The notes: a model not told the origin generated them from the sequence alone. Counted from the stretch's first letter, positions 45,900-57,419 are shown. The stretch is 64,000 bases of DNA from Mytilus galloprovincialis (GCF_965363235.1 NC_134845.1:20276524-20340523); one strand, 5' to 3'. Made by a program: numbers and translations.

Positions 45900-46310
45900 A
45901 ATTGATGACCAGATGATGCGTATCTCGACAACCAATGTCTCTTCAGTGATGCTTGATGCCCAAATTTTTATAATACTAAACTTTTTTTAACAGATGTGGA
46001 GCGTCTAAAAAGAAAAGGACAAAAATATAGCAAAAGTCGGGCAAAGAAATTCAAGATTTGCACGAGGGAGATACATTCCTCAATTTGAAATAATTTCAAA
46101 CACTTTGTTATAGCAAATTTGATTTTCATACCAGTACCGCAGTGCTGGCTATTGAGGTAGTGATACCCTCGAGGACTATCAGTAAACCAGCAGAAGCATC
46201 GACCCAGTAGTAGTACTTTCATCAACGGTACTAGTTTTTCTGCACCAGACGCCCATTTAGACAATTAATCAATTATCATAGGTGCTCGATGCAAAAGTAT
46301 GTGCAAGTTT
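45900..46310. repeat. Composite module repeat, diverged
   Basis: The stretch contains CCAATGTCTCTTCAGTGATG, TTGCACGAGGGAGATACATT, GTGATACCCTCGAGGACTAT and CACCAGACGCCCATTTAGAC. These are parts of the composite repeat seen at 33487-33840 and 60715-61170. Confidence 0.6.
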
Positions 46311-46319
46311 AATGAAAGT

Positions 46320-48050
46320 TATCTTTAAACAAGCTGAATTTACAAATCACTCCATAAAGTCAACAGGCCAATCATACCACATCTTCTTTTTTAATACTGT
46401 CCAAGATGTGAACTAATTTTCTGATCGTGACATTATAAGGTTGTCATGACACAGATCAGAAACTTCAAATACAATTATACAGGAAAGGTCATAACTAAAA
46501 GAAATAAGTCGTGCGCTATGCATATCTGTTATAAATACATGTACTGAAGATATTGTTGAAATTACCCTCTTACAGTAACAAAGTGAAGCTAACTTGATGA
46601 AGATATGTGAAACCAATGCCACCGTTCGAACATTAGAAACAACTTCTGTCAGCGTCTAAATTCATGTTCTTGCAGATCATGAATTAATACCAACTCCTTT
46701 GTTCTACCAGGGTTGATCTGAGCCGGGTAATCCCTACCAGATCACCCCAGTTTGAGTTTCTCTGTTTTGCATGCTTTCCTTTGTTTTGTAACGTTTTAAC
46801 GGGAATGCCTAATCTACAATAAAAATTAAAATTAGTTATTCAAAATATACACACTTTCAAAATTTATGTAGAAAAAATCCATTGTCTATGCTGGGAGCTT
46901 TAGCATATCAACCCACGACACATACCCCTACACGAGGACGACTGGGTACCAACTCTCATGTTATTGAATATATTTAAAGGAAGCAAGATATTTTCATAAT
47001 TGGAATTTTTATACTTTCCATAATTAAGGCGAGTCGTAAGACTGATTGTTCAATGGTATTCTCTACCCTTTTTATAAGAGAGGCAGGTTGATAAAAAAAA
47101 GGGGAGCGATTATTTTAGAAAGTGGCGTTTAAGTGTGGGCCGATTAGCCAGTTGGGCGAGTTGACATGGTTTCATAAATACAAATCGTGTTCCGAGGTCA
47201 TAAAGGGTATATATTATATAGTAATATATAAAGTATGTTATAATGGTTGTGTTGTGTTCTATACTAGATTTTATGAATTATAAATGTTTTCTCGTCTAAT
47301 ATAAAACAGCTTGGATGTAAAATAGTAATCCCATTCGGACTTGGTGTGTCAGTGTCAGATCACCCCGATGGCCGGAGGCATTTACACACCAAGTCCGAAT
47401 GGGATACCTATTACGAATAACCTGTCGGTATGTCAAACTTGTGCAAACTGTCGACAAATAACTTCATTGATAATGGGGTCAAACCACTAGATAACGTACC
47501 ATTTACACCCATGACACCAAATACAATAAAGCATTCATGGCATGGAAATGTCATGTTCAAGTGAAACATTATTATAGTTACTTCCGTCTTGGGCAGTTTG
47601 TTTGAATTTGATTAATTTTGAATAATAGCTAGTTAAATAAATACTACTTTCAAAAAAGTTTCCCTTTAACTATGAGTGTGTCAAATAAAACACAATTTGT
47701 AATAACACTGAAACAGATATTCATCAAGTGCAAATACCGTTTGTTCGCTGAAATAAACAATTGTGACTCTTTTAGCGGGGAATATAAAAAAGGTCAATCC
47801 AAGAATAATTTCTGTTCGCGCTTTGCCCTCAGAGAAAACAAAATTTAAAGGTTGTCTATTTTGTATATTCACCTTCCTCAGGACCATATTTTAAAATATC
47901 TACATATTCGCAAAGCAAAAACATTTGCAATTGTGATATAAATACCGACACTGTCTTTGACGTCTTTATCTTAGGTAATAAACAATAATAATATATATTG
48001 AATCAGTAGAAGACGATCAACTATTGACACTCACAAGGAAGATATTAAAC
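46320..48050. other. Copy B-specific stretch without genes
   Basis: No exon is seen. A tiny inverted R3 piece lies at 46361-46390 (AATCATACCACATCTTC). An inverted repeat lies at 47328-47405. The rest is unremarkable AT-rich sequence. The right edge joins a retroelement relic at 48055. Confidence 0.5.
47328..47405. repeat. Perfect 22-bp inverted repeat around a GC-rich loop
   Basis: ATCCCATTCGGACTTGGTGT and two further bases (47328-47349) are exactly complementary to 47384-47405. The 34-nt loop is GC-rich for this window (CACCCCGATGGCCGGAGG). It is absent from copy A. Confidence 0.9.
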
Positions 48051-48054
48051 AAAG

Positions 48055-48455
48055 TGTTCCAAATGTTAAGTTGAAATCATCTCTTCGTAAATTTTACGGA
48101 TGCCATCACGAGTTTGTTGACCGTTGGAATAACGGTTTTACAGATGATATTTGATATGTTCCTTTTGTCGTAACAACAATTCACTTCCCTTTCACCACGA
48201 AAGTGACCTACCGAATTATACTATTTACCGGGTTTGTGATAACATAAGCAACACGACGGATGCTTCATGTTGATGTTCGTGTTGCTTAGTCTTTAGTTTT
48301 CTATGTTGTGTTTTTTGTACTATTATTTGTCTGTTGTCTTTTCATTTTTAGCCATGATGATGTCAGTTTTTTTTTTCGATATATGAGTCTGACTGTCCCT
48401 CTGGTTCTTTCGCTTCTCTTTTATAACGATTTTTCCGATGTCGTTTGCTGCTGTC
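48055..48455 (+). mobile_element. Retroelement fragment, RT-associated 3' part
   Basis: This is the counterpart of 9534-9990 in copy A, with TCGTAAATTTTACGGATGCC and CATAAGCAACACGACGGATG. It is old and broken. Confidence 0.6.
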
Positions 48456-48703
48456 TGCCAAGGTAATTTATAGTTTATTTTTATATAAATTAAGCCGATA
48501 GATTTTTTTTTACAAAAGTCTCACATTTACAAATTCTTGAGTCTTTTGTACATAACTATACAATATGTTCCAAGAACTATTTGTGTCCGAATTTTTGTGT
48601 AGTGCAAGAAGCATTTGACTGATATATTACTATAAGGTTGTTTATAAAAAAGTGAAACCGATATGGTTGCAGTGTTCTAATAGAAAATTGTATCTAATAT
48701 AAC

Positions 48704-49265
48704 CAAAAAAAAAGATGTCTTATGATTGTCAATGAAACAACTCTCCACAGGAGACTAAAATGACACAGAAATTAACAGTTATAGGTCACTGTATGGTCTT
48801 CAAAAATGAACAAAGCCCATCCCTGCATAGTCAGCTATAAAAGGCCCCGAAATGACAATGTAAAACAATTCAAACGAGAAAACTAACGGCCTTATGTACG
48901 TTCAATAAACGAACAAAAACAAATATGTTACACATTAACAAACGACAACCACTGAATAACAGGCTCCTGACTTGGGACAGGCACATACATACAGAATGTG
49001 GCGGGGTTAAACATGCTAGTGGTATCCGAACTCTCCCCTTAGCAGGGACAGTGTTATAACAGTACAACTTAAGAACGATCTATATAAAACATTTGGAAAA
49101 GTCTTAACTCATCAGATGGACAATGATACATGAGGACGTGGCCGGGTACTTGTACATCTCAACAATAAAAAGACAATAGGTACATATCTGAGAGTACTCA
49201 CAGTTAACTGACAGCTTGTTCAAAGCCATTAACAACTAATACAAATATCAAGCATATCAGAATAA
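48704..49265 (+). repeat. R3 dispersed repeat (copy B)
   Basis: This is the counterpart of 10513-11085, starting GATGTCTTATGATTGTCAAT and running through GGCTCCTGACTTGGGACAGG to the 'CTGACAGCTTGTTC' end. A short variant follows at 49300-49420. Confidence 0.8.
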
Positions 49266-49639
49266 TTTATTTTACCTTTGTTCCAAGTTTTTGAATTCAA
49301 AAAGATGTGGTATGAGTACTAGTGTCAATGAGACAAATCTCAACTCAGGTCATAATTTGTATAAGAAAAACCTTTATATGTCGTAGTACGGTCTTTTGTT
49401 AAGTCTTGTACACAAAACAACTTAGTTTGGATCAACGAAACTTATACTACATACTTGGTGTACACCGACATAGCTAGATTATGTAATTAATTATCTAATC
49501 ACTACCACAATTTGATATTAATAAGTATTGTAATTTTCATTGCTATAAATAAATGTTTTATCAGTCTTACAAATCTAATCTTGACTTTTATGTGACGTCA
49601 ACAAGTGCGTTGATTGCTTTGGCTAACTCGGCTGTGTAT

Positions 49640-50335
49640 TTGTATGTGCTGGTTTAAGTTGTTTTATGAAATGTAACCGTTTTTATTCAGTAGTTAGTCA
49701 CCACTTCAGTTTTATCATATTATATACTAATTTTATAAATTTTACTGTCGGCAAAGGTATGAATTATTCTCAATAATAAGGATGTTCTTATCCCAGGCAG
49801 AAAAGGTCACAACTTTTTGGAACTTTTGGTCTTCAGTGCTCTTCAACTTTGTACTCGTTTTGGCTTTCGAACTTTTTTTCATCTGAGCGTCACTGGCTAG
49901 TCTTGTGTGGACGAAACGCACGTCTAGCGTATTAACTTTTAGTAAACCTATTACCTTTTGTTAGCTATTATTAGTGCGTTTCTCTGTCCTATATGTTCTC
50001 TCATTTATTTGTATTGTAGTCCTGTCAAGTAATGTTGTCATTTTATTTTACATTGCCATAAAAGCGGGAGGTTTGGCATGCCACAAAACCAGGTTCAACC
50101 CACCAATTTTTCTTTAAATGTCCTGTACCAAGTCAAGGAAATGGCCATTGTTATATTATAGTTCGTTTCTGTACGTGTTACATTTTAATGTTGTGTTTTT
50201 GTTGTGTCGTAGATCCCCTCTTATGATTGATGCGTTTCCCTCAGTTTTAGTTTGTAACCAGGATTTGTTTATTTTTTCTTAATTGATTTATAAATTTCGA
50301 ACAGCGGTATACTATTGTTGCCTTTATTTTTGTAT
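49640..50335 (+). repeat. R2 dispersed repeat (copy B, uninterrupted)
   Basis: The same sequence order as at 11500-12410, but without the nested R3 insertion: the site reads GTTATATTATAGTTCGTTTC. It carries an intact module word, GACGAAACGCACGTCTAGCG, at about 49911. Confidence 0.75.
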
Positions 50336-50614
50336 TACAGCAAATGCAATTGCAGATGAAAAAAGAATAAAAACTTCATAGAACTCTTCAAGTAAATTTA
50401 TTCTACGCCAAATAAAGTACACAACAGTTTTCAGTGTCAACATGACTGTAATCGTTGGAATGAATACAAAGAGGGGAAATGATTAAACTTCAACTTTACA
50501 TTGAAAATAAATTATGTTGACGTTATTCTGAATGCTACTGTTGAGACTTCTATAAAGTATTGATATCAGCAAGAGACATTTTGATAAAAAGATGTATCTA
50601 GATTATCTTTTATA

Positions 50615-50760
50615 TAATTTGTCCTCAATGCTCTTCAACTTCGTACTTTATTTGGCTTTTTAAACATTTTTTTATTCGAGTGTCACTGATGATTCTTTTG
50701 TAGACGAAACGCGCGTCTGACGTACTATAAAATTATAATCCAGGTATCTATGATGAGTTT
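50615..50760 (+). repeat. Copy B-specific module insertion
   Basis: Copy A near 12690 runs from TTATCTTTTATATAATCTTT to GATAATG without interruption. Copy B has about 145 extra bases, including TCCTCAATGCTCTTCAACTT, GTGTCACTGATGATTCTTTT and GACGAAACGCGCGTCTGACG. It is another member of the module family, longer than the 75-bp unit. Confidence 0.6.
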
Positions 50761-51003
50761 AATAATTTTGTTTCATGATGATAAGGTTGAATATAATCTA
50801 TATTAATGGTTCTTCAATATTGTCATGAACGTTACTTCAACTACAGGGTACTATGATTTATACTGCAACTAGCTGTGTTTATTTCTTAAATATAGTAACA
50901 TAGCTATATTTTGTATAATGTCAATTTCATCATGGAACACTTTCTCCACAATCAGGTGTCCATTCAGGAATGAAAATAAGTTTGACATTTGTATAACGAT
51001 TTA

Positions 51004-51227
51004 AAAAGCTATCAATGTATTAATTTAAGTTGCAGTATAAAAACAATATTAGGTCAATGTCATAAAAATAAATACTTTTTTATACTCGTCGCAAAACTGG
51101 TGAAGGGCTCGGTAAAACCTTGCCCTTCCCCAGTTTCTCAGCGTCATACAAAAACAAATATATTTTTCTTACATTGACCTAATATTGTTTTTATACTGCA
51201 ACTTAAATTAATACATTGATAGCTTTT
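51004..51227. mobile_element. Fold-back MITE with perfect 57-bp arms
   Basis: Arms 51004-51060 and 51171-51227 are exact reverse complements (the left arm starts AAAAGCTATCAATGTATTAA). The spacer folds further: CAAAACTGGTGAAGGGC faces GCCCTTCCCCAGTTTC. The whole is one hairpin of 224 nt. The copy A version (12840-13070) has a decayed right arm. Confidence 0.85.
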
Positions 51228-51734
51228 CGTATATTTCTATAGTTGTTGGTAAAAATATTCAGTCATTATAAAATGTTATATATAATGTTGATTGCAAATC
51301 TTTGTTCTGCCTTTTTGTTTTTCTCAATGAAGTTCACTCTAAATTTTCGTCTGTTCTCTTTATTTGCCAAACATTAACATTGCCAAGGTTTTATTTCTAG
51401 AACAGTGTGTGATCTTATTTTAAAATGCATTATATTTTCAGTACAATTTAAATTATTTACAAGAGACATGTTTTGACAAAACTGTTGTCATAACTTTCAA
51501 GATGATCAGTTTGCTTTCATTTTTTGACGCACATATTGTTTGTACTTGATAAAAAGAAAAATCCCACGTAAAACAGAGGCAAATATACCAAAGGATATTC
51601 AAACATATAAGTCGATAACAAAATTATAACATGTATCCCATAGTTGCAAAAAACGAAAAACCGACCCAAAATTAACACCAGTAAAACACAAAACACAAAC
51701 TAAAGAATAAAGAATAAACACCACTATAGATGTC

Positions 51735-52140
51735 AGAAGATGTGGTATCAGTGCCAATGAGACTCTCCTTCCAAGTCACAATTTGTAAAAGTTAACCCTT
51801 ATAGGTCAATGTACGGTCTTCAACATAGAGCCTTAGCTCACAACAGCAACATATAAAGGGCCACAAACATGACTAGTGTATCATCATTCAAACGGGAAAA
51901 CCAACAGTCTGATCTCTATAAAAAGCGAAAAATAAAAAAACACTTACTACATGTAGTATGAAATACACCAACAAACGACAACTACTGAACATCAGAGTCC
52001 TACATTAGGCGCAAACAAATGCCGCGGGTTTAAACGTTTAAATATGTACCATCCTTTGACCCTTACCTTAAACAATAGTGTAACATTACAACATAGAAAG
52101 ACATACATAAAATATCTATTGAAATGGCTTAACTCAATCA
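51735..52140 (+). repeat. R3-related repeat, diverged
   Basis: The stretch contains AGATGTGGTATCAGTGCCAA, GGTCAATGTACGGTCTTCAA and CAAACGACAACTACTGAACA. It follows the R3 plan with a distinct spelling, also seen at 55212-55570 and 56920-57195, so this is a subfamily. Confidence 0.65.
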
Positions 52141-52476
52141 AAAGACATACTAACACAAGTAACTATTACCCAACGTAAAATAGTGGGTGGTCCCAGGTGC
52201 CATGAGATAGCAACCAGACCCTGGGTAACATGTGTTACCCGTTATCTTGTTCATTCTAGTACTAACTCGGTTATAAGTCTATTCGGTACTGTCATAGTCG
52301 AAGAAAAAAGGGCGGAATAGTGGGTTTGACAGTATGAACATATTGTAGAGTATATAATATGAGATTTTATATTTTGAACATTTAAATCCGTGGAGACGAT
52401 GTTTGACGATGCAACATTATAATTATGTACTTCGCTTAAATAGCAATCTACGTACACACACTTTGAAACATATTAA

Positions 52477-52751
52477 GTTGGTACATGTACCTAACACTAC
52501 AGTGAGATAACTCTGTGAAATAAGCTACATGATTGTTTTGTTAATGATGTATTGTTAAGGAAATATTAAGCTTCTAAATGATCGAAATCAGTGTATGTCA
52601 AACTGTTATGTATCAAACCAATTTTTTCAAAGAAAGTGATTGGTTCAAGTTTTTTTGATTTTCTTTGATTTTTTTAAAGTAAATATTTTGTCAAAATTTG
52701 AAGAAAACTAAATGATCCAAATTAATTTTAGTCAAAGTGTTGGGTACCACC
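52477..52751. mobile_element. TTAA MITE, 275 bp
   Basis: The ends GTTGGTAC... and the inverted GGTGGTACC are flanked by TTAA (52473-52476 and 52752-52755). The left interior contains CTAACACTACAGTGAGATAA. It is a short non-coding element of a kind common in bivalves. Copy A has no such element but carries the R4 repeat at the same place. Confidence 0.75.
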
Positions 52752-52864
52752 TTAAAAGTTTATTCAGATTTCTAATAAAAATTTACACTAAAATTGTTCA
52801 GTTATTGTATGAGGTGAAATATGTGTATGTATTCATCATACTATTATGCAAAATACTCCAGTAG

Positions 52865-52870
52865 TTTATT
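52865..52870 (-). promoter_or_regulatory. Candidate polyadenylation signal of gene 3
   Basis: AATAAA on the minus strand, about 205 bp beyond the stop codon at 53074, within a stretch conserved in copy A. Confidence 0.4.
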
Positions 52871-53073
52871 CTGTATCAACATGATGCTTCGACGTTACTT
52901 AATAACTTCACATTGAATGTTACCAGTGTTATCAAATTATAATTAACATACTAAATATTGACTTAAATCGGATCTATTTTGTCGCATTTGAAGACTGCTA
53001 CATGAGATTATACATCGGAGAAATTATTCCTTTACTTTGAGTATATGGAAATATGTGGTATATCGTCACATGT

Positions 53074-53149
53074 TTACAAATGACTACTAGAACATGGTGA
53101 TGAATCATTAACACTGCTTCCAGTCTCTTTGTTTTCCTTTTTTCTTCTA
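53074..53149 (-). CDS. Gene 3 last exon, short cytoplasmic tail
   Basis: After the acceptor TTCTTTTTTGTAG the exon completes a split Ser codon and encodes RRKKENKETGSSVNDSSPCS and SSHL, then TAA. The basic run after the membrane span is a stop-transfer signal. The tail is about 25 residues, much shorter than the 70 residues of gene 2 and of unrelated sequence. Copy A has a matching exon (14928-15000). Confidence 0.8.
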
Positions 53150-53471
53150 CTACAAAAAAGAACCATTATAAGCGATGTTTTATCAATACAAATCTTATAT
53201 AAACAAAACAAAGATAAAATAAGTAAACAATTCCTTTCATATGCGTTAAACTTCAGACTATGTAACTGTGAGGTTAAAAAAATTAGCACCTCTATAATGT
53301 TTTGAATTGGGGTTTTTTAATGTACAGTTTACTTTGAAGCTATAGAATAATTTGTTGTTATTTGTATTGTGTAATCAAAATATGTTTAGAACAGAAATAC
53401 ATATTAAAATATCTGTTTTCAAAGATTTATTGTTGTTTATTTGTCTAAAGTATACAATATAATCAAATTAC

Positions 53472-53568
53472 CTGACACACCAGACTGTTAACACAATTAT
53501 AATAATTGCACATCCGAAGAGAGAAGGGGGAATAACTTCTAAGAGTAATGCATTGTCAATTGCACTTC
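53472..53568 (-). CDS. Gene 3 transmembrane exon
   Basis: The exon is 97 nt with acceptor ATATTTCAG and donor CAG|GTAATT. It encodes SAIDNALLLEVIPPSLFGCA and IIIIVLTVWCV, one membrane span. Phases in (1) and out (2) match gene 2 exon 7. In copy A this exon has been largely replaced by a repeat. Confidence 0.8.
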
Positions 53569-53689
53569 CTGAAATATCATTTGAAGATTTTCAATTAGTT
53601 AATTAAAACCTTTCATTTGTTACAATTATACCATTTCAAACCAAAAAACGTTTATAAACTTTCATGTTAAGTAAAACATGAGGGATATC

Positions 53690-55200
53690 AGAAATCCTCA
53701 ATAATAATACAAAGTATTACAAAAAAATTAAAGCTAACATTCAAATCCTCCGGGGAAAATGACAAACAAGATCGAACAACATATGGTACCGATAACCTGT
53801 CTTTGAGAGGTAAAATATGTTTTGAGGTTAAACCAGATATACATGTACTCCAGCCCTTTCCTCTTTTGTTTTTTTTTACCCAGATGTCATTAAACTTACA
53901 CAAGCAATAACAAAGTTCTTCAGTATAACGATCAACATAATGCCTACTAACTTCAGCACGATCTTCACAAATCGGCACATAATTATAAAATCAGTGCCCA
54001 TATCAGCTCGCAACAACATTTAGCTCGGAAAGATGGCTACAGTTATTGGTTTGATACTGCTTCAAAATATAACAACAAAAATAGATACAGTTTCACTAGA
54101 TTGCATAATAAATCTTTTTGAAATCAATAATATTTGCGAGGATTACTGTAACATACAGTATCTTGATTTTCTTTGTAAATCAACGTGTCGATCACGCTAA
54201 CTGCAGTCCCTACTGTTCAGAAGTTTCGTAAATTTAGCTAAGTCAATTTAAGTCAAGTAGAAGTACAATAAAATGTGACAGAAAACTTAGTTTTGTATTT
54301 AAAAAGTTATTCATATAAACTCATCATAGATACCAGAATTGAAATTATACATTTACGCCAGGCACGCGTTTTGTCTACAAAAGACTCATCAGTGACGCTC
54401 GAATTAAAAAATGTTAAAAAGGCCTAATTAAGTACGAAGTTGAGGAGGATTGAGGATTAAAAATATCCCCTTTTTAGCGTTTTCCTTTAATTACCATAGA
54501 CTTTTTTTATATTGCCGAATTTGTCTTCGGATTATATTATCGACATTATACATTTTATGTGGTAGGACATCCTGGTACTGAGCCATTACAATAAGTAAAA
54601 CCAAGCATATTTATTAGGGTATTTTGAGGGGAAAGTTAATTTTTTCCTGTTAATTTAATTTGTCGTGTAAAGATAATAGAAAGCGATTAATTTACCCAAA
54701 AGTTGGTACCGATTGAAAGCTTGAATTTGCTTTTTTACATAGCTCTTACGTGATATGGTACCAGAATGTCTTATCGCCGAGTAGAAATCAACAGTCGCTT
54801 ATATGAAAAGGGTCGAATGTGCATTTATCAGATATCAAAATACCATAGTAATACGTTTTAGTTGTTTTCGTAGGTCCAGCAAGCTTGTGCGCTTCAAATA
54901 TTAATAATATTCTTTGAAATATTGAGTATTTCATATCATTTTATTAAATAAATCAATTTTACGTCAAGATTTTGTTATGTCACAGTATTTCATAAACATC
55001 CATTACAGGTCGAAACGTCCGCAATCTGAACAGCGTTTTATAATTAATTAATACATAAATTAGGCATTCCAATAACTAATACATACTTTAGATGATGCTC
55101 GAGTCAAAATATGTTTAAATAAAACGTTCAATGCCAATAACACAAACAGGACCTAAAGCATAGTCGAATCTGAACAATTACTTAGAGCTTTGCATGCTAA
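53690..55200. other. Conserved non-coding block
   Basis: The block aligns with 15810-16976 and 21468 onward in copy A. A candidate leader exon on the minus strand (54000-53880, with KIVLKLVGIMLIVIL and a TTGT|GTAAGT donor) is considered but fits neither phase nor neighbours. The module copy at 54340-54450 (GGCACGCGTTTTGTCTACAA) is shared with 16410-16520. Confidence 0.5.
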
Positions 55201-55211
55201 AGATAGATATA

Positions 55212-55570
55212 GGAAGATGTGGTGTGAATGCAAATGAGACAACTCTCCATCCAAATAACAATTTATAAAAGTATACCATTATAGGTTAATGGACGGAGCC
55301 TTGGCTCACCCGAACAACAAGCTATAAAAGGCCCCAAAATATTTAGTGTAAAACCATTCAAACAGGAAAACCAACGGTCTATTCTATATAAAATGCGAGA
55401 AACGAAAAACACGTATAAATTACATAAACAAACGACAACTACTGTACATCAGATTCTTGACTTAGGACCGGTGCAAACATTTGCAGCAGGATTAAACGTT
55501 TTAATGGTACCAAACCTTCTCCCTTTTTCTGAAACAATAGAATAACATCACAACATAGAAAAACACACGA
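55212..55570 (+). repeat. R3-related repeat, diverged
   Basis: The stretch contains GGAAGATGTGGTGTGAATGC, CAACTCTCCATCCAAATAAC and ACAAACGACAACTACTGTAC. It belongs to the same subfamily as 51735-52140. Confidence 0.65.
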
Positions 55571-55620
55571 TAAAATATCAATTGGAAGGATAGATGCATA
55601 TCTTACTATATTTAAATTTT

Positions 55621-56206
55621 CAAAGAAGTAGGTCCGGTAAGGGCCGATTTTGGCCTCTAATTTCAAGTTCATCTAACGAAAGTTTTTGGACACTTTTTAA
55701 ACACTTAAGTGTCTATTTCAATTGATTCGATTAGTTTATGTGAAAGATTTTAACTGATTTAGTCAATAAAAACGCTCTGATTCAAGCTTAAATATGAAAA
55801 ATCTATCAAATATGCCAAAAAACGTCACTTTTCAGATGGTTTTTGTCAAAAATGAATGTGGCCGCATCCGTGTTCATCCTCAACCTTTATATATGTTTTG
55901 TATTATCATCAAATACAACTTACATTTCAATATTATGAATGAACACGAATGCGGCCACTTTCATTTTAGACGGAAACCGTCTAAAAAATGACCAAAATGG
56001 TAAAATTTTGAAGATTTCAGTAATTTAGCATGACTTAATGATGCTAAAACGCGATATTTGTGCATTGTATCGTCAAGAACAGCTCATATTTATGTAGCAG
56101 AAGCATTTTACTTTCCAAAATATAGCTTAAAGATTACATTTTCACAATTTTCTAAAACTGCTATATTTTGGGGCCAAAAAGGGGTCTTAGTGAACCTACT
56201 CCTTTG
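55621..56206. mobile_element. MITE with ~33-bp inverted ends
   Basis: CAAAGAAGTAGGTCCGGTAA at the left and, inverted, CAAAGGAGTAGGTTCACTAA at the right mark the ends. TTTT on both sides may be a 4-bp target duplication, though it is low-complexity. Inside are a 20-bp inverted repeat (55858-55877 against 55939-55958, one mismatch) and a 10-bp-stem hairpin TTTTAGACGG-AAA-CCGTCTAAAA (55964-55986). A 65-codon frame spans these structures and is probably chance. Confidence 0.75.
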
Positions 56207-56850
56207 TTTTAACTTCAACTAGGATTCAAACAATATCAGTATTTTCATTTTAGTACCGACGTGTTGTCAACTTGTACATCACGTTCGTCAAATAGAAAGG
56301 TAAAACTGAAATTAAAACAATATCTGTATAAATTACTTCTCTGATAGTTACTTGTGTTGCAGTAACACATTAAAATAAAAAAATATTTGCAAAAATTAAT
56401 TACTTTATAATATTCAAAATTTCTGAAAAGAAAAATAAATGTTTCAAAGAAGTTTGAATTTGATGGTAGTTTTCTTATAAGGGTCTATATTATGTGTTGA
56501 ATCTAATTCAATATATTAAAGCCATAGAAGTTGTTCATATTATACCTTTAGGTTGTGTTTGATGTATTTGTTTTCTAGACATAGTCTTGTTGTGAACCTC
56601 ACGGGTAGTCATTTTCTTTGTAGAATTAGGTTTTTCTATGGAAATTGAAGCTGGAGTATATTGTTCTGTCAGTTTTGTGGTTTGGTGAAAACCGTTTGAT
56701 GTTTGATATGTCGATAGCGAGTTCTCTTTTACCTAAAATAAAAAAATGCATGTACACATTTAAATTAAAGTAAATCTTGAAAAAAGCATTATATGTAGCA
56801 ATAGCTTAATCTTTCAAATTTTGTCGACAGAAAATCTGTCTATAAACGAG
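56207..56850. other. Copy B end, no gene seen
   Basis: The sequence aligns with 21560-22000 in copy A (GTTGTGAACCTCACGGGTAG against GTTGTGAATCTTATTGGTAG, and GATATGTCGATAGCGAGTTC). No frame is conserved between the two. After about 56770 the copies can no longer be aligned by eye. Confidence 0.5.
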
Positions 56851-56919
56851 TATTTTTGTATTTCATGAAAAGTTACGTTCCCTCAATGCATGATAAAGTG
56901 AAAATGTTCGCGTTATATA

Positions 56920-57195
56920 AAAAAGAGAATGTGATAACAATGCCAATGAGACACCTGTCCATCAAGGTCACAATGTGTAAAAAGTGCTCACTTAAAGGTC
57001 AAAGTACGGTTTTCAACATGGAGCCTTGTCTCACACCAAACAGCAAGCTTTACAGGACCCTAAAGCTACTAGTGAGAAAAAAATTCAAACAGGAAAACCA
57101 ATGGTCTAATCTTTGGATAACATGAAACGAGAAACCACTGAACAGGCTAATGACTTAGTAGAGGTTCATACAAATGCAGCCGATTTAAACGTTTG
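56920..57195 (+). repeat. R3-related repeat, diverged
   Basis: The stretch contains AGAGAATGTGATAACAATGC, CAAAGTACGGTTTTCAACAT and CAGGAAAACCAATGGTCTAA. It belongs to the subfamily of 51735 and 55212. Confidence 0.6.
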
Positions 57196-57419
57196 ATTGA
57201 TTTCATTTTAGGCGTTTCGGTGTTGGACTAGTCTATACTTTTTATTTAGGTTAACGTCGTTTGGAATCAATATTTCAATGTAATCTAAATAGTAATATAA
57301 TATATAAATATACACATTTTTACAACATCAATATTAATTACCCCAGGAACTAATTTGTCGCTAAAATTTACCTGATATGATTTCTTTTTAAAAGTACGCA
57401 AATCAAATTCCAGCAGCAC

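Larger units (their letters stand above)
33731..56770 (+). repeat. Segmental duplication, copy B
   Basis: This is the right copy of the duplication described at 1-22000. Specific to this copy are the hAT-like element (38243-40576), the 75-bp module (42048-42122), the stretch 43760-48050 with retroelement relics, an insertion of about 145 bp near 50615-50760, the TTAA MITE (52477-52751) and the MITE at 55621-56206. The sites of some of these are visible as uninterrupted sequence in copy A. Confidence 0.9.

Noticed and set aside
53880-54000. A minus-strand leader-like exon (KIVLKLVGIMLIVIL) ending at TTGT|GTAAGT
   Set aside because: Its phase does not join the membrane exon that follows, and the copy A version lacks the donor. 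It is probably chance AT-rich hydrophobic sequence.
55794-55991. A 65-codon frame with Cys and His residues (NECGRIR, HECGHFHFRRK)
   Set aside because: The Cys/His pattern arises from the two arms of an inverted repeat inside a MITE, not from a zinc finger.
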